7,821 bases of DNA from Brevundimonas sp. UBA4609 (GCA_002386585.1 DGIZ01000210.1:461-8281), one strand, 5' to 3'; counted from the first letter of the stretch, positions 1-6,292 are shown. Made by a program: numbers and translations. The notes: generated from the sequence alone by a model not told the origin.

Positions 1-651
1 GTGAACCTCGTCCAGATAGGTGAAGGCGCCATGTTTCTCGGCCACGTCGCAGATCGCAGCGATGGGGGCGAAATCACCGTCCATCGAATAGCAGCTCTCG
101 AAACAGACCAGCTTGGGTCGATAGCGGCAGACCCCGCTCATCAGCCGATCCAGATCGCGCCAGTCATTGTGGGCGAAGATGTGCTTCTCCACGCCCGAGC
201 GCCGCATCCCTTCGATCATGGAGGCGTGGTTCAGGGCGTCGGAAAAGATCACCGCCCCCGGCAGGCGCGACGCCAGCGTCGACAGGGCCGCATCATTGGC
301 CGCATAGCCCGAGGTGAACAGCAACGCCGCCTCCTTGCCGTGCAGATCGGCCAGATCGCGCTCCAGCAGGACGTGTTCGTGGCTGGTGCCCGAGATGTTG
401 CGCGTACCGCCCGCGCCGGCTCCATAGGTGCGGATCGCGCCCTGCGCCGCCTCAACCACCTCGGGATGGACGCCCATCGACAGATAGTCGTTCGAGCACC
501 AGATGGTGATGGTCCGCTCGCGCCGGTGATCCCAGGCGTAGGGCGCGCCCTTCGACAGCCGCTCCAGATCGGCGAAGACGCGATAGCGGCCCTCCTGCTT
601 CAGATCGTCCAGATCGCGGCTGAAGAAGTCGGCGAAGTCGAAAGCGCCCAT
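1..651 (-). CDS. hemA: 5-aminolevulinate synthase (ALAS), N-terminal 217 residues, cut by window edge
   Basis: Condenses glycine with succinyl-CoA to 5-aminolevulinate, the first committed step of haem synthesis in alphaproteobacteria; a soluble, PLP-dependent fold-type I homodimer. Reading the minus strand from ATG at 651 gives an open frame to the left edge. Visible family blocks are GRYRVF (residues 21-26), SNDYLSMG (53-60), GAGAGGTRNISGT (77-89), FTSGYAAND (112-120), SDALNHASMIEG (137-148), FESCYSMDGD (184-193) and LDEVH (213-217). Asn54, Thr83, Asn85, His142, Glu185, Ser189, Asp214 and His217 fall at or very near the numbers I recall for Rhodobacter capsulatus ALAS, which supports this start. 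The catalytic lysine (about residue 248) lies outside the window. A weak GGGA site sits 9 nt upstream. An in-frame ATG at 666 would add five residues. The related ligases KBL and BioF are disfavoured by the ALAS-specific GAGAGGTRNISGT block. The gene is divergent from the MocR regulator. Confidence 0.95.
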   Translation of the reverse strand, partial: MGAFDFADFFSRDLDDLKQEGRYRVFADLERLSKGAPYAWDHRRERTITIWCSNDYLSMGVHPEVVEAAQGAIRTYGAGAGGTRNISGTSHEHVLLERDLADLHGKEAALLFTSGYAANDAALSTLASRLPGAVIFSDALNHASMIEGMRRSGVEKHIFAHNDWRDLDRLMSGVCRYRPKLVCFESCYSMDGDFAPIAAICDVAEKHGAFTYLDEVH

Positions 652-653
652 GA

Positions 654-670
654 CATCACATCCCATCACA
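654..670 (-). repeat. Direct repeat TGTGATG x2, one helical turn apart, just upstream of hemA start
   Basis: On the minus strand TGTGATG occurs at 670-664 and again at 660-654, a 10-bp period, ending 2 nt before the hemA ATG at 651. Direct repeats on one face of the helix are a common form of MocR-type binding site, so this could be an operator overlapping the translation start. It could equally be chance: the repeats are short, and they also create extra ATG triplets (one of them, at 666, in frame with hemA). Confidence 0.35.
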
Positions 671-723
671 GGACGGGCGGCGACATTGCCATCCCGCCGG
701 GGGCGTGACACCTAACGCTGGAT

Positions 724-743
724 TGGCCGGATCATTCCGGCCA
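724..743. promoter_or_regulatory. Candidate operator: 8-bp perfect inverted repeat TGGCCGGA-TCAT-TCCGGCCA
   Basis: Two perfect 8-bp arms (724-731 and 736-743) flank a 4-bp spacer in the middle of the divergent hemA/MocR intergenic space. The position, symmetry and closeness to the regulator's first possible start (746) fit an operator for a dimeric regulator, most simply for autoregulation and perhaps control of hemA. No T-run follows the arms on either side, so it is not an intrinsic terminator. Assignment to MocR is inference. Confidence 0.5.
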
Positions 744-745
744 CT

Positions 746-2257
746 TTGGAAAGAAGCCGCAGACCATTGCTGAAGCGCGCCCAGCTGGAATCCGTTCAGG
801 CCTTCATGGACCACCCGGCCCAGTCCGGCCTGCCCCTGCACGCCCGCATCCAGCGCGCCGTGCGCCAGTTGATCGTCGAACGGTCGCTGACAGCGGGGCG
901 GCCCCTGCCCTCGTCGCGGACGCTGGCCCGGTCGCTGGGCGTGTCGCGCGATACGGTCGAGACGGCCTATGCCCAGCTTCACGCCGAGGGCTTCATCGAG
1001 CGGCGCGTCGGCAGCGGCAGCTTCGTCTGCGAGCTGACCGAACTGGGCCTGAAGCGCGGGGTGCTGCGCCCGGCGGGCCGCCGCCCGGCCCTGCTACCGG
1101 CGACGGCGCCGACGCTCAGCAAGCGCGGGCAGGCGATGGCCGACAGCGGAGGTCTGCGCGATCCCTACGCCCCGCTGGCCTTTTCGCCCGGCGTGCCGGA
1201 GACACGGCTGTTTCCCTTCGCCCAGTGGGACCGGCTGCATCGCCAGACCCTGCGCGAGGAGGGCGCCGCCGCCCTGCATCACGGCGACCCGCAGGGCCAT
1301 CCGCGCCTGCGCCGCGCCATCGCCGGCTATGTGAACCTGGAGCGCGGCGCGCGGGCCGATCCCGACCAGATCCTGATCCTGACCAGTTCCCAGCAGGCCC
1401 TGTCGCTGTGCGCGCGAGTTCTGGCCGATCCCGGCGACGGCGTCTTCATCGAAGACCCGGCCTATCAGGGCGCCGCCAAGGCGCTGGACGCGGCGGGCTT
1501 GAAACGCCTGCCCGTGGCGGTCGACGCACAGGGGCTGCGGACCGACGACCTGCTGGTCCGACGCGAGGACGGGCGGGCGGTCTTCGTCACTCCCTCGCAC
1601 CAGTTTCCGACCGGACGCACCCTGTCGCTGGACCGGCGGCTGGCCCTGATCCAGTGGGCGACCGAGCATGACGCCTGGATTCTGGAAGACGATTACGACA
1701 GCGAGTTCCACTACGCCGGGCGGCCCACGGCCTGCGTTCAGGGCTTGGACCCGCACGACCGGACCCTCTATCTGGGCACCTTCACCAAGTCGCTGTTTCC
1801 GGGGCTGAGGCTGGCCTATCTGATCCTGCCGCGCCCGCTGGTCGAGCCGATGGTGGCGGCGCGCAGCCTGATGGACGGCTTCACCGCCTCGGTGGCCCAG
1901 CTGACGCTGGCCCGGTTCATCGAAGACGGCCGGTTCGGCGCCTATGTCCGCATCATGCGCGGCGTCTATGCGGAACGGCTGGACGCGCTGGAGGCGGCGG
2001 TGAGGGCGCGCCTGCCCCACGTCGTCACCCCCGACCGGCCTGTCGGTGGCTTACAAATGCCCTGCTTCCTGAAGGACGGCTTTGACGAGGCCGAGACGGT
2101 GCGCGCGGCTCGGCGCGTCGGCGTTCACCTGACCGGCCTGACGCCCCTGCACGACGCGGGCGCGGGCCGCCCCGGCTGGCTGATGGGCTTCGCCGCCTCG
2201 ACCCCGGCCGAGATGGACGCCGCCGTCGAGAAGCTGGCGAAGCTGTTCCCTGCGTGA
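746..2257 (+). CDS. MocR-type (GntR family, PLP-binding aminotransferase domain) transcriptional regulator
   Basis: A DNA-binding regulator fused to a PLP-binding aminotransferase fold; MocR proteins typically sense PLP or PLP adducts rather than act as enzymes. With residue 1 at 746, the GntR winged helix covers about 30-95 (LPSSRTLARSLGVSRDTVETAY, then GFIERRVGSGSFV). A linker of about 50 residues leads to the fold-type I domain: GDPQGHPRLRRAIAGYV (180-196), TPSHQFPTG (282-290), EDDYDSEF (314-321) and TFTKSLFPGLRLAY, with the PLP-forming lysine at 348. All key residues are present, so PLP binding is likely intact. Length is normal for the family. The start is uncertain: TTG 746 (503 aa) is the outer limit but its first codons are rare ones such as AGA; TTG 767 has a purine-rich AAGAAG-like site upstream; ATG 806 (483 aa) still keeps the whole HTH. 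It is divergent from hemA and upstream of alr. Target genes cannot be read off the sequence; known relatives with this architecture include PdxR, GabR and TauR. Confidence 0.93.
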   Translation: MERSRRPLLKRAQLESVQAFMDHPAQSGLPLHARIQRAVRQLIVERSLTAGRPLPSSRTLARSLGVSRDTVETAYAQLHAEGFIERRVGSGSFVCELTELGLKRGVLRPAGRRPALLPATAPTLSKRGQAMADSGGLRDPYAPLAFSPGVPETRLFPFAQWDRLHRQTLREEGAAALHHGDPQGHPRLRRAIAGYVNLERGARADPDQILILTSSQQALSLCARVLADPGDGVFIEDPAYQGAAKALDAAGLKRLPVAVDAQGLRTDDLLVRREDGRAVFVTPSHQFPTGRTLSLDRRLALIQWATEHDAWILEDDYDSEFHYAGRPTACVQGLDPHDRTLYLGTFTKSLFPGLRLAYLILPRPLVEPMVAARSLMDGFTASVAQLTLARFIEDGRFGAYVRIMRGVYAERLDALEAAVRARLPHVVTPDRPVGGLQMPCFLKDGFDEAETVRAARRVGVHLTGLTPLHDAGAGRPGWLMGFAASTPAEMDAAVEKLAKLFPA

Positions 2258-2336
2258 TCGACGCTTACAAAGCGGTCTGACGTTCTGCGCCGACGTGGCG
2301 GGGAATGGCCGGGACAGCGCCGTCTAAGGTGCGGAG

Positions 2337-2353
2337 GTCGGCGGTCAGCCGAC
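2337..2353. repeat. Small hairpin GTCGGC-GGTCA-GCCGAC in the MocR-alr gap
   Basis: A 6-bp perfect stem with a 5-nt loop lies in the 116-bp gap between the MocR stop and the preferred alr start. No T-run follows, so it is not a standard terminator. It precedes the GAGAG motif (2359-2363) that may serve as the alr ribosome site. It could be leader structure or chance in GC-rich DNA. I see no convincing promoter or gene in the rest of 2258-2373. Confidence 0.3.
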
Positions 2354-2373
2354 GCCGTGAGAGTTCCCGTCCC

Positions 2374-3510
2374 TTGCCTGCCCTCGCCCTGTTTCCGACC
2401 GATCAGCCGGGCCGCCGATCCGACCACGGCGGCGGCCGGATTCGCGTCTCCCTAAGCACCGTCGCCGCCAACTATCGCGCCATGCGGGACAGGATCGCCC
2501 CCGCCGCCTGCGCCGCCGTGGTCAAGGCCGACGCCTATGGTCTGGGCGCGGCCCGCATCGCGCCCGCCCTCTATGACGCCGGATGCCGCGCCTTCTTCGT
2601 CGCCCATCTGTTCGAGGCGATGGAACTGCGCCGCGTCCTGCCCGCCGACGCCGAGCTGTTCGTGCTGAACGGCCTGGCGCCGGGCGCCGAATACGCCGCC
2701 CTCGCCGCCGGGGCGATCCCGGTGCTGAACAGCCGCGAGCAGATGCAGGGCTGGGCGCGTCTGGGCCGGGCGGTAGGGCGGCCTCTCGCGGCGGCGATCC
2801 AGTTCGACACCGGTATGTCGCGGCTGGGCCTGCCGCCCGAGGACGCCGCATGGACCTTTGACCCCGATGGCCCGATCCGCTGGATCGAACCGCGCCTGAT
2901 CCTCAGCCATCTGGCCGTCGCCGACACCCCCGGCCATGCGGGCAATGCGCGCCAGCGTCAGGCCTTCGAGCGCATACTGGCCCACGCGCCGCCGGACGTT
3001 GCGCGCTCGCTGGCCAACTCGGCCGGGTGCTGGCTGGGGCCTGATTATCACTATGACCTGTGCCGCGTCGGAGCGGCCCTGTTCGGACTGGACGCCTCGC
3101 CCTCGGCGCGGCCCATGCAGCCGGTGGTCGAGGTGACGGGCCGCGTCATCCAGACCCGCGCCGTGCCTGCGGGCGCGGGCGTCGGCTACGGCTGGGCGGT
3201 CACGGCGGCGAAGGGAATGCGTCTGGCGACCATCGGCGTGGGCTATGCCGACGGCTGGCCGCGCCAGTTGTCGGCCACCGGCGCCGCCGCGTTCGAGGGG
3301 CGGTTGCTGCCCTTCGTCGGGCGCATCTCGATGGACAGTCTGGTCGTGGATATCAGCGCCCTGCCGCCCGATGCGCTGAAGGCGGGCGATCAGATGGAGT
3401 TGCTCGGCCCGAACCGTACGCCGGAACAACTGGCGCTGGACGGCGCGACCATCGACTATGAAGTCATCGCGCGGCTGGGCCGCCGCCTGTGCCGGGAGTA
3501 TGTTTCGTGA
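2374..3510 (+). CDS. alr: Alanine racemase (PLP-dependent, fold type III)
   Basis: Interconverts L- and D-alanine in the cytoplasm, supplying D-Ala for peptidoglycan. From TTG 2374 (378 aa) the TIM-barrel domain opens with IRVSLSTVAANYRAM, and the PLP lysine is K51 in VVKADAYGLG. FDTGMSRLG and NSAGCWLG follow; the C-terminal beta domain holds VGYGWAVTA with the catalytic-type tyrosine, VGYADGWPR, and GRISMDSLVVDIS. All active-site blocks are present, so the enzyme should work. The usual RPG motif reads RVG (in LCRVGAALFG). Start choice: ATG 2305 would add 23 residues rich in Arg/Ser, using rare codons (TCT, AGG, CGA, AGT) with low GC3 and no properly spaced ribosome site, so I prefer TTG 2374 with GAGAG 10 nt upstream; GTG 2329 is another option. 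The stop overlaps the yggS start, so the two are almost certainly one transcript. Whether this is the housekeeping or a catabolic (DadX-like) racemase is not decidable; no dadA-like dehydrogenase is nearby. Confidence 0.95.
   Translation: MPALALFPTDQPGRRSDHGGGRIRVSLSTVAANYRAMRDRIAPAACAAVVKADAYGLGAARIAPALYDAGCRAFFVAHLFEAMELRRVLPADAELFVLNGLAPGAEYAALAAGAIPVLNSREQMQGWARLGRAVGRPLAAAIQFDTGMSRLGLPPEDAAWTFDPDGPIRWIEPRLILSHLAVADTPGHAGNARQRQAFERILAHAPPDVARSLANSAGCWLGPDYHYDLCRVGAALFGLDASPSARPMQPVVEVTGRVIQTRAVPAGAGVGYGWAVTAAKGMRLATIGVGYADGWPRQLSATGAAAFEGRLLPFVGRISMDSLVVDISALPPDALKAGDQMELLGPNRTPEQLALDGATIDYEVIARLGRRLCREYVS
3494..3498 (+). promoter_or_regulatory. Ribosome binding site GGGAG for yggS
   Basis: GGGAG lies inside the last codons of alr, 8 nt before GTG 3507. 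It decides the yggS start: the in-frame GTG at 3489 lies upstream of this site and cannot use it. Confidence 0.8.
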
Positions 3511-4268
3511 CCCTTTCACCTGAAAACCTCGAACGCTTCGGGCCTGACCCGCGCGAGCGGTTCGCCGCCAATCTGGCGCTGGTCCATCGCCGCATCGCCG
3601 CCGCCTGCGAACAGGTGGGACGGCCGATCGACTGCGTGCGTCTGTTGCCGATCACCAAGACGGTTCCGGCCGAAATCCTGCGCCTGGCCTGGGCCGCGGG
3701 CGTCACCGACTTCGGCGAGAACAAGCTGCAGGAGGCCCGCGACAAGGCCGAGGCCATGGCCGACCTGTCGATGCGCTGGCACGTCGTCGGCCACCTGCAA
3801 TCGAACAAGGTCAAATACCTGACCCGTCTGGCGGACGAGTTCCATGCGCTGGACAGTCTCAAGCTGGCCGAAGTCCTGAACAAGCGGCTGGAGACCGACG
3901 GGCGCGACATGAAGGTCTATGTCCAGGTCAACACCTCGGGCGAAGAGAGCAAGTTCGGCCTGCACCCCGACGACGCGCTGGACTTCATCGAACGGCTGGA
4001 GGCCTTCCCCCGGCTGAAGCCGCAGGGGCTGATGACGCTGGCCGTGTTCAGCGACGATCCCGACCGGGTGCGGCCCTGCTTCACCCTGTTGCGGTCCCTG
4101 CGCGACAAAGCCGAGCGCATAGATGCGCGCATCACCGGCCTGTCGATGGGCATGACCGGCGACTACGAACTGGCCGTGCGCGAAGGCGCGACCGTGGTGC
4201 GCGTCGGACAGGCCATCTTCGGCCCGCGCCCGACGCCGAACGCCCACTACTGGCCCGGTCTGGCCTGA
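3507..4268 (+). CDS. yggS: PLP homeostasis protein, YggS/PLPBP (YBL036C/PROSC) family
   Basis: A single-domain fold-type III protein with no known enzyme activity that binds PLP and helps balance free PLP, with effects on amino-acid and vitamin B6 metabolism when lost. The 253-residue length is normal or slightly long. The PLP lysine is K51 in LLPITKTVPAE. Further hallmarks are FGENKLQEA, WHVVGHLQSNKVKYL, VQVNTSGEESKFG, GLMTL and LSMGMTGDYELAVREGATVVRVGQAIFG, the last covering the phosphate-binding loop. GTG 3507 is chosen because GTGA (3507-3510) overlaps the alr stop and a GGGAG site is well placed. The first 15 or so residues (LSPENLERFGPDPRER) extend beyond the core. Translation is probably coupled to alr, another fold-type III protein. 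It is followed after 41 bp by the aminotransferase gene. The family assignment is very secure; the exact cellular role is known only generally. Confidence 0.96.
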   Translation: MTLSPENLERFGPDPRERFAANLALVHRRIAAACEQVGRPIDCVRLLPITKTVPAEILRLAWAAGVTDFGENKLQEARDKAEAMADLSMRWHVVGHLQSNKVKYLTRLADEFHALDSLKLAEVLNKRLETDGRDMKVYVQVNTSGEESKFGLHPDDALDFIERLEAFPRLKPQGLMTLAVFSDDPDRVRPCFTLLRSLRDKAERIDARITGLSMGMTGDYELAVREGATVVRVGQAIFGPRPTPNAHYWPGLA

Positions 4269-4282
4269 GCCAGTTGGCCTGA
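4261..4282 (+). repeat. Direct repeat TGGCCTGA x2 at the yggS stop
   Basis: TGGCCTGA occurs at 4261-4268, where it supplies the yggS stop, and again at 4275-4282. A 5-bp hairpin CTGGC-CTGA-GCCAG (4260-4273) and a TTTT run (4283-4286) lie here too, but the stem is too short to be called a terminator. The aminotransferase gene starts 27 nt later, so readthrough is expected. Confidence 0.3.
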
Positions 4283-4297
4283 TTTTCCTCCCCTCCC

Positions 4298-4302
4298 CGG
4301 AG
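4298..4302 (+). promoter_or_regulatory. Ribosome binding site CGGAG for the aminotransferase gene
   Basis: CGGAG sits 7 nt before GTG 4310 and fixes that start. The gap of 41 bp from the yggS stop contains no clear promoter, consistent with a shared transcript. Confidence 0.75.
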
Positions 4303-4309
4303 TAACCGC

Positions 4310-5467
4310 GTGACCATTCCCTTCATCGATCTTCTCAGCCAGCGCCGACGCATCGGCGCGATCATCGACGCCGCCCTGATGGAGGTCGCGGCCAGCGGCC
4401 AGTACATCATGGGCCCGGCGGTCGGCGCCTTTGAACAGGCCCTGTGCGACTTCGGCCAGGCGCCCCACGCCCTGTCCTGCTCCAACGGGACGGATGCGCT
4501 GGTGCTGTTGATGATGGCGTGGGACGTGGGGCCGGGAGACGCCGTCTTCTGCCCCGCCTTCACATTCGCCGCCACGGCCGAGGTGGTCGCGTTGGCGGGC
4601 GCCACGCCGGTCTTCATCGACATCCGTCCTGACACCTGGACGATAGACCCCGACCATCTGCGCGCCGCCGTCGAGGCGGTCGAGCGCGAAGGCGTGCTGA
4701 AGCCCCGCGCCGTCATCGCCGTGGACCTGTTCGGCCAGCCCGCCGACTATCTCGCCCTGTCGGCGATCACCCAGAAGCACGGGCTGAAGCTGATCGCGGA
4801 TTCGGCGCAGGGGTTCGGCTGCACCCTGAACGGCCGACACCCGATCCACTGGGCCGACGCGACGACGCTGAGCTTTTTCCCGGCCAAGCCTCTGGGCGCC
4901 TATGGCGACGGCGGGGCGGTGCTGATGAAGGACGAGGCGCTGATGGATCACCTCATTTCCCTTCGCGTCCACGGTCAGGCGACGGCGGCGGACGCGGCGG
5001 CGCAGGGCTTTGCTCACGACCCCAAATATCTGAACCCGCGCCTGGGCATGAACGGGCGGCTGGACACGTTGCAGGCCGCCGTCCTGCTGGAAAAGCTGAA
5101 GATCTTCCCGGACGAGATCGAGCGCCGCAACCGCGTCGCCGAACGCTATGTGCAGGGGCTGGCCGGTCATGTGGCGGCGACGCCGGTGGTCATTCCCGGC
5201 GGCCGTTCGGTCTGGGCCCAGTTCACCGTCGAGCATGACGACCGCGACGCCCTGGCCGCCCATCTGAAGGCTGAAGGCGTGCCGACCGCCGTCTATTATC
5301 CGATCCCCCTGCACCGCCAGCCCGCCTATCGCCAGCATCCGGTCGGCCCCGGCGGTCTGGCCGTGACCGAGGCCAAGGCGGAACGGGTCGTCAGCCTGCC
5401 CATGAGCGCCTATCTGGACGAGGCCGTGCAGGACCGGGTGATCGCCGCCGTCGCCGGCTTCGGCTGA
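4310..5467 (+). CDS. DegT/DnrJ/EryC1/StrS aminotransferase, WbpE-like nucleotide-sugar aminotransferase
   Basis: PLP enzymes of this family transfer an amino group, usually from glutamate, to a keto-sugar nucleotide; WbpE acts on UDP-2-acetamido-3-keto-glucuronate for surface polysaccharide. Of 385 residues, the start MTIPFIDLLSQ and QYIMGPAV (31-38) match that subgroup. CSNGTDAL (57-64) binds cofactor phosphate, PAFTFAATAE follows at 82-91, ADSAQ contains Asp164, and SFFPAKPLGAYGDGGA has the PLP lysine at 193. LGMNGRLDTLQAAVLLEKL (245-263) and YYPIPLHRQPAY near the C-terminus are also typical of WbpE-like members. An alanine-rich stretch at about 224-237, after SLRVHGQ, looks longer than in relatives I remember. 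The substrate is inferred from family resemblance only: no sugar epimerase, dehydrogenase or glycosyltransferase lies nearby. It is the last gene of the rightward group, and its stop codon lies within a hairpin shared with pdxY. Confidence 0.9.
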   Translation: MTIPFIDLLSQRRRIGAIIDAALMEVAASGQYIMGPAVGAFEQALCDFGQAPHALSCSNGTDALVLLMMAWDVGPGDAVFCPAFTFAATAEVVALAGATPVFIDIRPDTWTIDPDHLRAAVEAVEREGVLKPRAVIAVDLFGQPADYLALSAITQKHGLKLIADSAQGFGCTLNGRHPIHWADATTLSFFPAKPLGAYGDGGAVLMKDEALMDHLISLRVHGQATAADAAAQGFAHDPKYLNPRLGMNGRLDTLQAAVLLEKLKIFPDEIERRNRVAERYVQGLAGHVAATPVVIPGGRSVWAQFTVEHDDRDALAAHLKAEGVPTAVYYPIPLHRQPAYRQHPVGPGGLAVTEAKAERVVSLPMSAYLDEAVQDRVIAAVAGFG

Positions 5468-5486
5468 GGGCTTTCAGCCCTCGGTC
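5462..5486. terminator. Hairpin spanning both stop codons of the convergent genes (probable bidirectional terminator)
   Basis: The core is GAGGGCT-TTC-AGCCCTC (5466-5482), a perfect 7-bp stem with a 3-nt loop, extending to 11 bp (5462-5486) if two G-T wobbles are allowed on the plus strand. The aminotransferase stop (5465-5467) is in the left arm and the pdxY stop (5474-5476) covers the loop and the start of the right arm; the genes are separated by only 6 bp. No T-run follows on either strand, so it may slow or stabilise 3' ends rather than act as a full intrinsic terminator. Confidence 0.55.
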
Positions 5487-6274
5487 AGGCGCATCTCGAA
5501 GGCGCCCGCCGCCTGGGTCCGCAGCAGAACGGTCTGGACCCCGGCGGTGGCGCGGGCGGCGGCCTCGGCCAGTCCCTCGCCGCGCATCAGCCAGCCGGTC
5601 AGGTATGCGGTGAACAGATCGCCGGTGCCGCTGGGCCGGATCGGAATGCGGGGAATGGAGGTGCGATGGGCGACGCCGCCCTCGACGGCCACCGTCTCGA
5701 CCTCGCCCGGCTCCGTGTCGGTCAGGACGCAGCCCGTCACCACCGTCCGCCCCGTGCCGCGCGCGTTCAGGATGCGCGTCGCCTCGATCACGCCCTCGAC
5801 GGTGTCGGGCCGTTCGCCGACCAGTCGGCCCAGTTCGAACTGGTTGGGGGTGATGATGTCGGCCATCGGCGTCAGCTCGTCGCGGAACTGTTCGATCAGG
5901 CCCTCGGCGACGAAGACGCCCAGATCATCGTCGCCGATCACCGGGTCGCAGATGTGCAGCAGCGCCGGGTTCTTCGCCTTCCAGCGCCGCAGGAAACCCG
6001 CCGTCGCCGCCGCATTGGCGGCCGAGCCCATATAGCCCGTGACCACCGCCCCGGATGTCATCGGCAGGTCGCGCTCCTCGACGCCCAGCAGCAGGTCGGC
6101 GACCAGTTCCGTCTCCAGAATCCGGCCGCGCATGGTGGGATAGTGCGGGTGATTGGACAGCAGGGTGGTCGGCACCGCCGCCACCTCCAGCCCCATGGCC
6201 TGCATCGGCTGGACCGCCGCGCTGTTGCCGACGTGGCCGTAGACGACCTGGCTCTGAATCGAGATGATCCGCAC
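5474..6274 (-). CDS. pdxY: Pyridoxal kinase (vitamin B6 salvage), PdxY type
   Basis: Phosphorylates pyridoxal with ATP to make PLP by the salvage route; a soluble ribokinase-fold enzyme. The start region MRIISIQSQVVYGHVGNSAAVQPMQ is the family signature that contacts the substrate. LLSNHPHY, VVTGYMGSA, CDPVIGDDDLGVFV, ITPNQFELGRL and SGTGDLFTAYL follow in the usual order; Asp219 in GTGD is the expected catalytic base. Length is 266 aa, normal for the family, and no key block is missing. The start is GTG 6274, not the upstream TTG 6295: a perfect AGGAGGT lies between them, and the GTG gives the conserved N-terminus. The gene begins 17 bp after the glyA stop, so the two should be co-transcribed, pairing PLP supply with a PLP enzyme. 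PdxK is the main alternative name; the NQFELGRL block favours PdxY. Confidence 0.95.
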   Translation of the reverse strand: MRIISIQSQVVYGHVGNSAAVQPMQAMGLEVAAVPTTLLSNHPHYPTMRGRILETELVADLLLGVEERDLPMTSGAVVTGYMGSAANAAATAGFLRRWKAKNPALLHICDPVIGDDDLGVFVAEGLIEQFRDELTPMADIITPNQFELGRLVGERPDTVEGVIEATRILNARGTGRTVVTGCVLTDTEPGEVETVAVEGGVAHRTSIPRIPIRPSGTGDLFTAYLTGWLMRGEGLAEAAARATAGVQTVLLRTQAAGAFEMRLTEG

Positions 6275-6286
6275 GCGCGTTCGGAA

Positions 6287-6292
6287 CCTCCT
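6287..6292 (-). promoter_or_regulatory. Ribosome binding site AGGAGG for pdxY
   Basis: A near-perfect anti-16S match (AGGAGGT, minus strand) overlaps the end of the glyA stop codon and lies 12 nt before GTG 6274. The spacing is long but there is no other start codon in between. The strength of the site suggests efficient pdxY translation from the glyA transcript. Confidence 0.75.

Larger units (their letters stand above)
652..745. promoter_or_regulatory. Divergent control region between hemA and the MocR regulator gene
   Basis: This 94-bp gap must hold the start signals for two genes transcribed away from each other. It contains an 8-bp inverted repeat at 724-743 and a 7-bp direct repeat at 654-670, each described separately. 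GTGACA at 705-710 resembles a -35 box for the rightward gene, with GATCAT at 730-735 as a poor -10 at a long 19-bp spacing; I do not consider this promoter established. No convincing -35/-10 pair is visible for hemA. If the regulator starts at the inner ATG (806), its leader would extend beyond 745. Confidence 0.6.

Noticed and set aside
1..651. 2-amino-3-ketobutyrate CoA ligase or BioF instead of ALAS
   Set aside because: The GAGAGGTRNISGT block and the positions of the substrate residues are those of ALAS.
1..708. Long plus-strand open frame opposite hemA
   Set aside because: The minus-strand frame carries unmistakable ALAS motifs; the plus-strand reading shows no family resemblance and is a GC-rich shadow.
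652..745. CRP/FNR site in the hemA control region
   Set aside because: TGTGA occurs twice but in direct, not inverted, orientation, and no TTGAT-N4-ATCAA is present.
1094..2020. Minus-strand open frame of about 300 codons inside the MocR gene
   Set aside because: It lies wholly opposite a gene with clear GntR and aminotransferase motifs, and its product is Arg/Gln/Gly-rich with no recognisable domain.
2258..2304. Terminator after the MocR gene (CGCTT-ACA-AAGCG)
   Set aside because: Only a 5-bp stem and no T-run, so termination here is not supported.
2452..3519. Minus-strand open frame of about 355 codons opposite alr
   Set aside because: Typical antisense shadow of high-GC coding DNA; no motif, and the plus strand is a complete alanine racemase.
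4247..5338. Minus-strand open frame of about 363 codons opposite the aminotransferase
   Set aside because: Same reason: compositionally biased, no motif, and a complete WbpE-like enzyme is read on the other strand.
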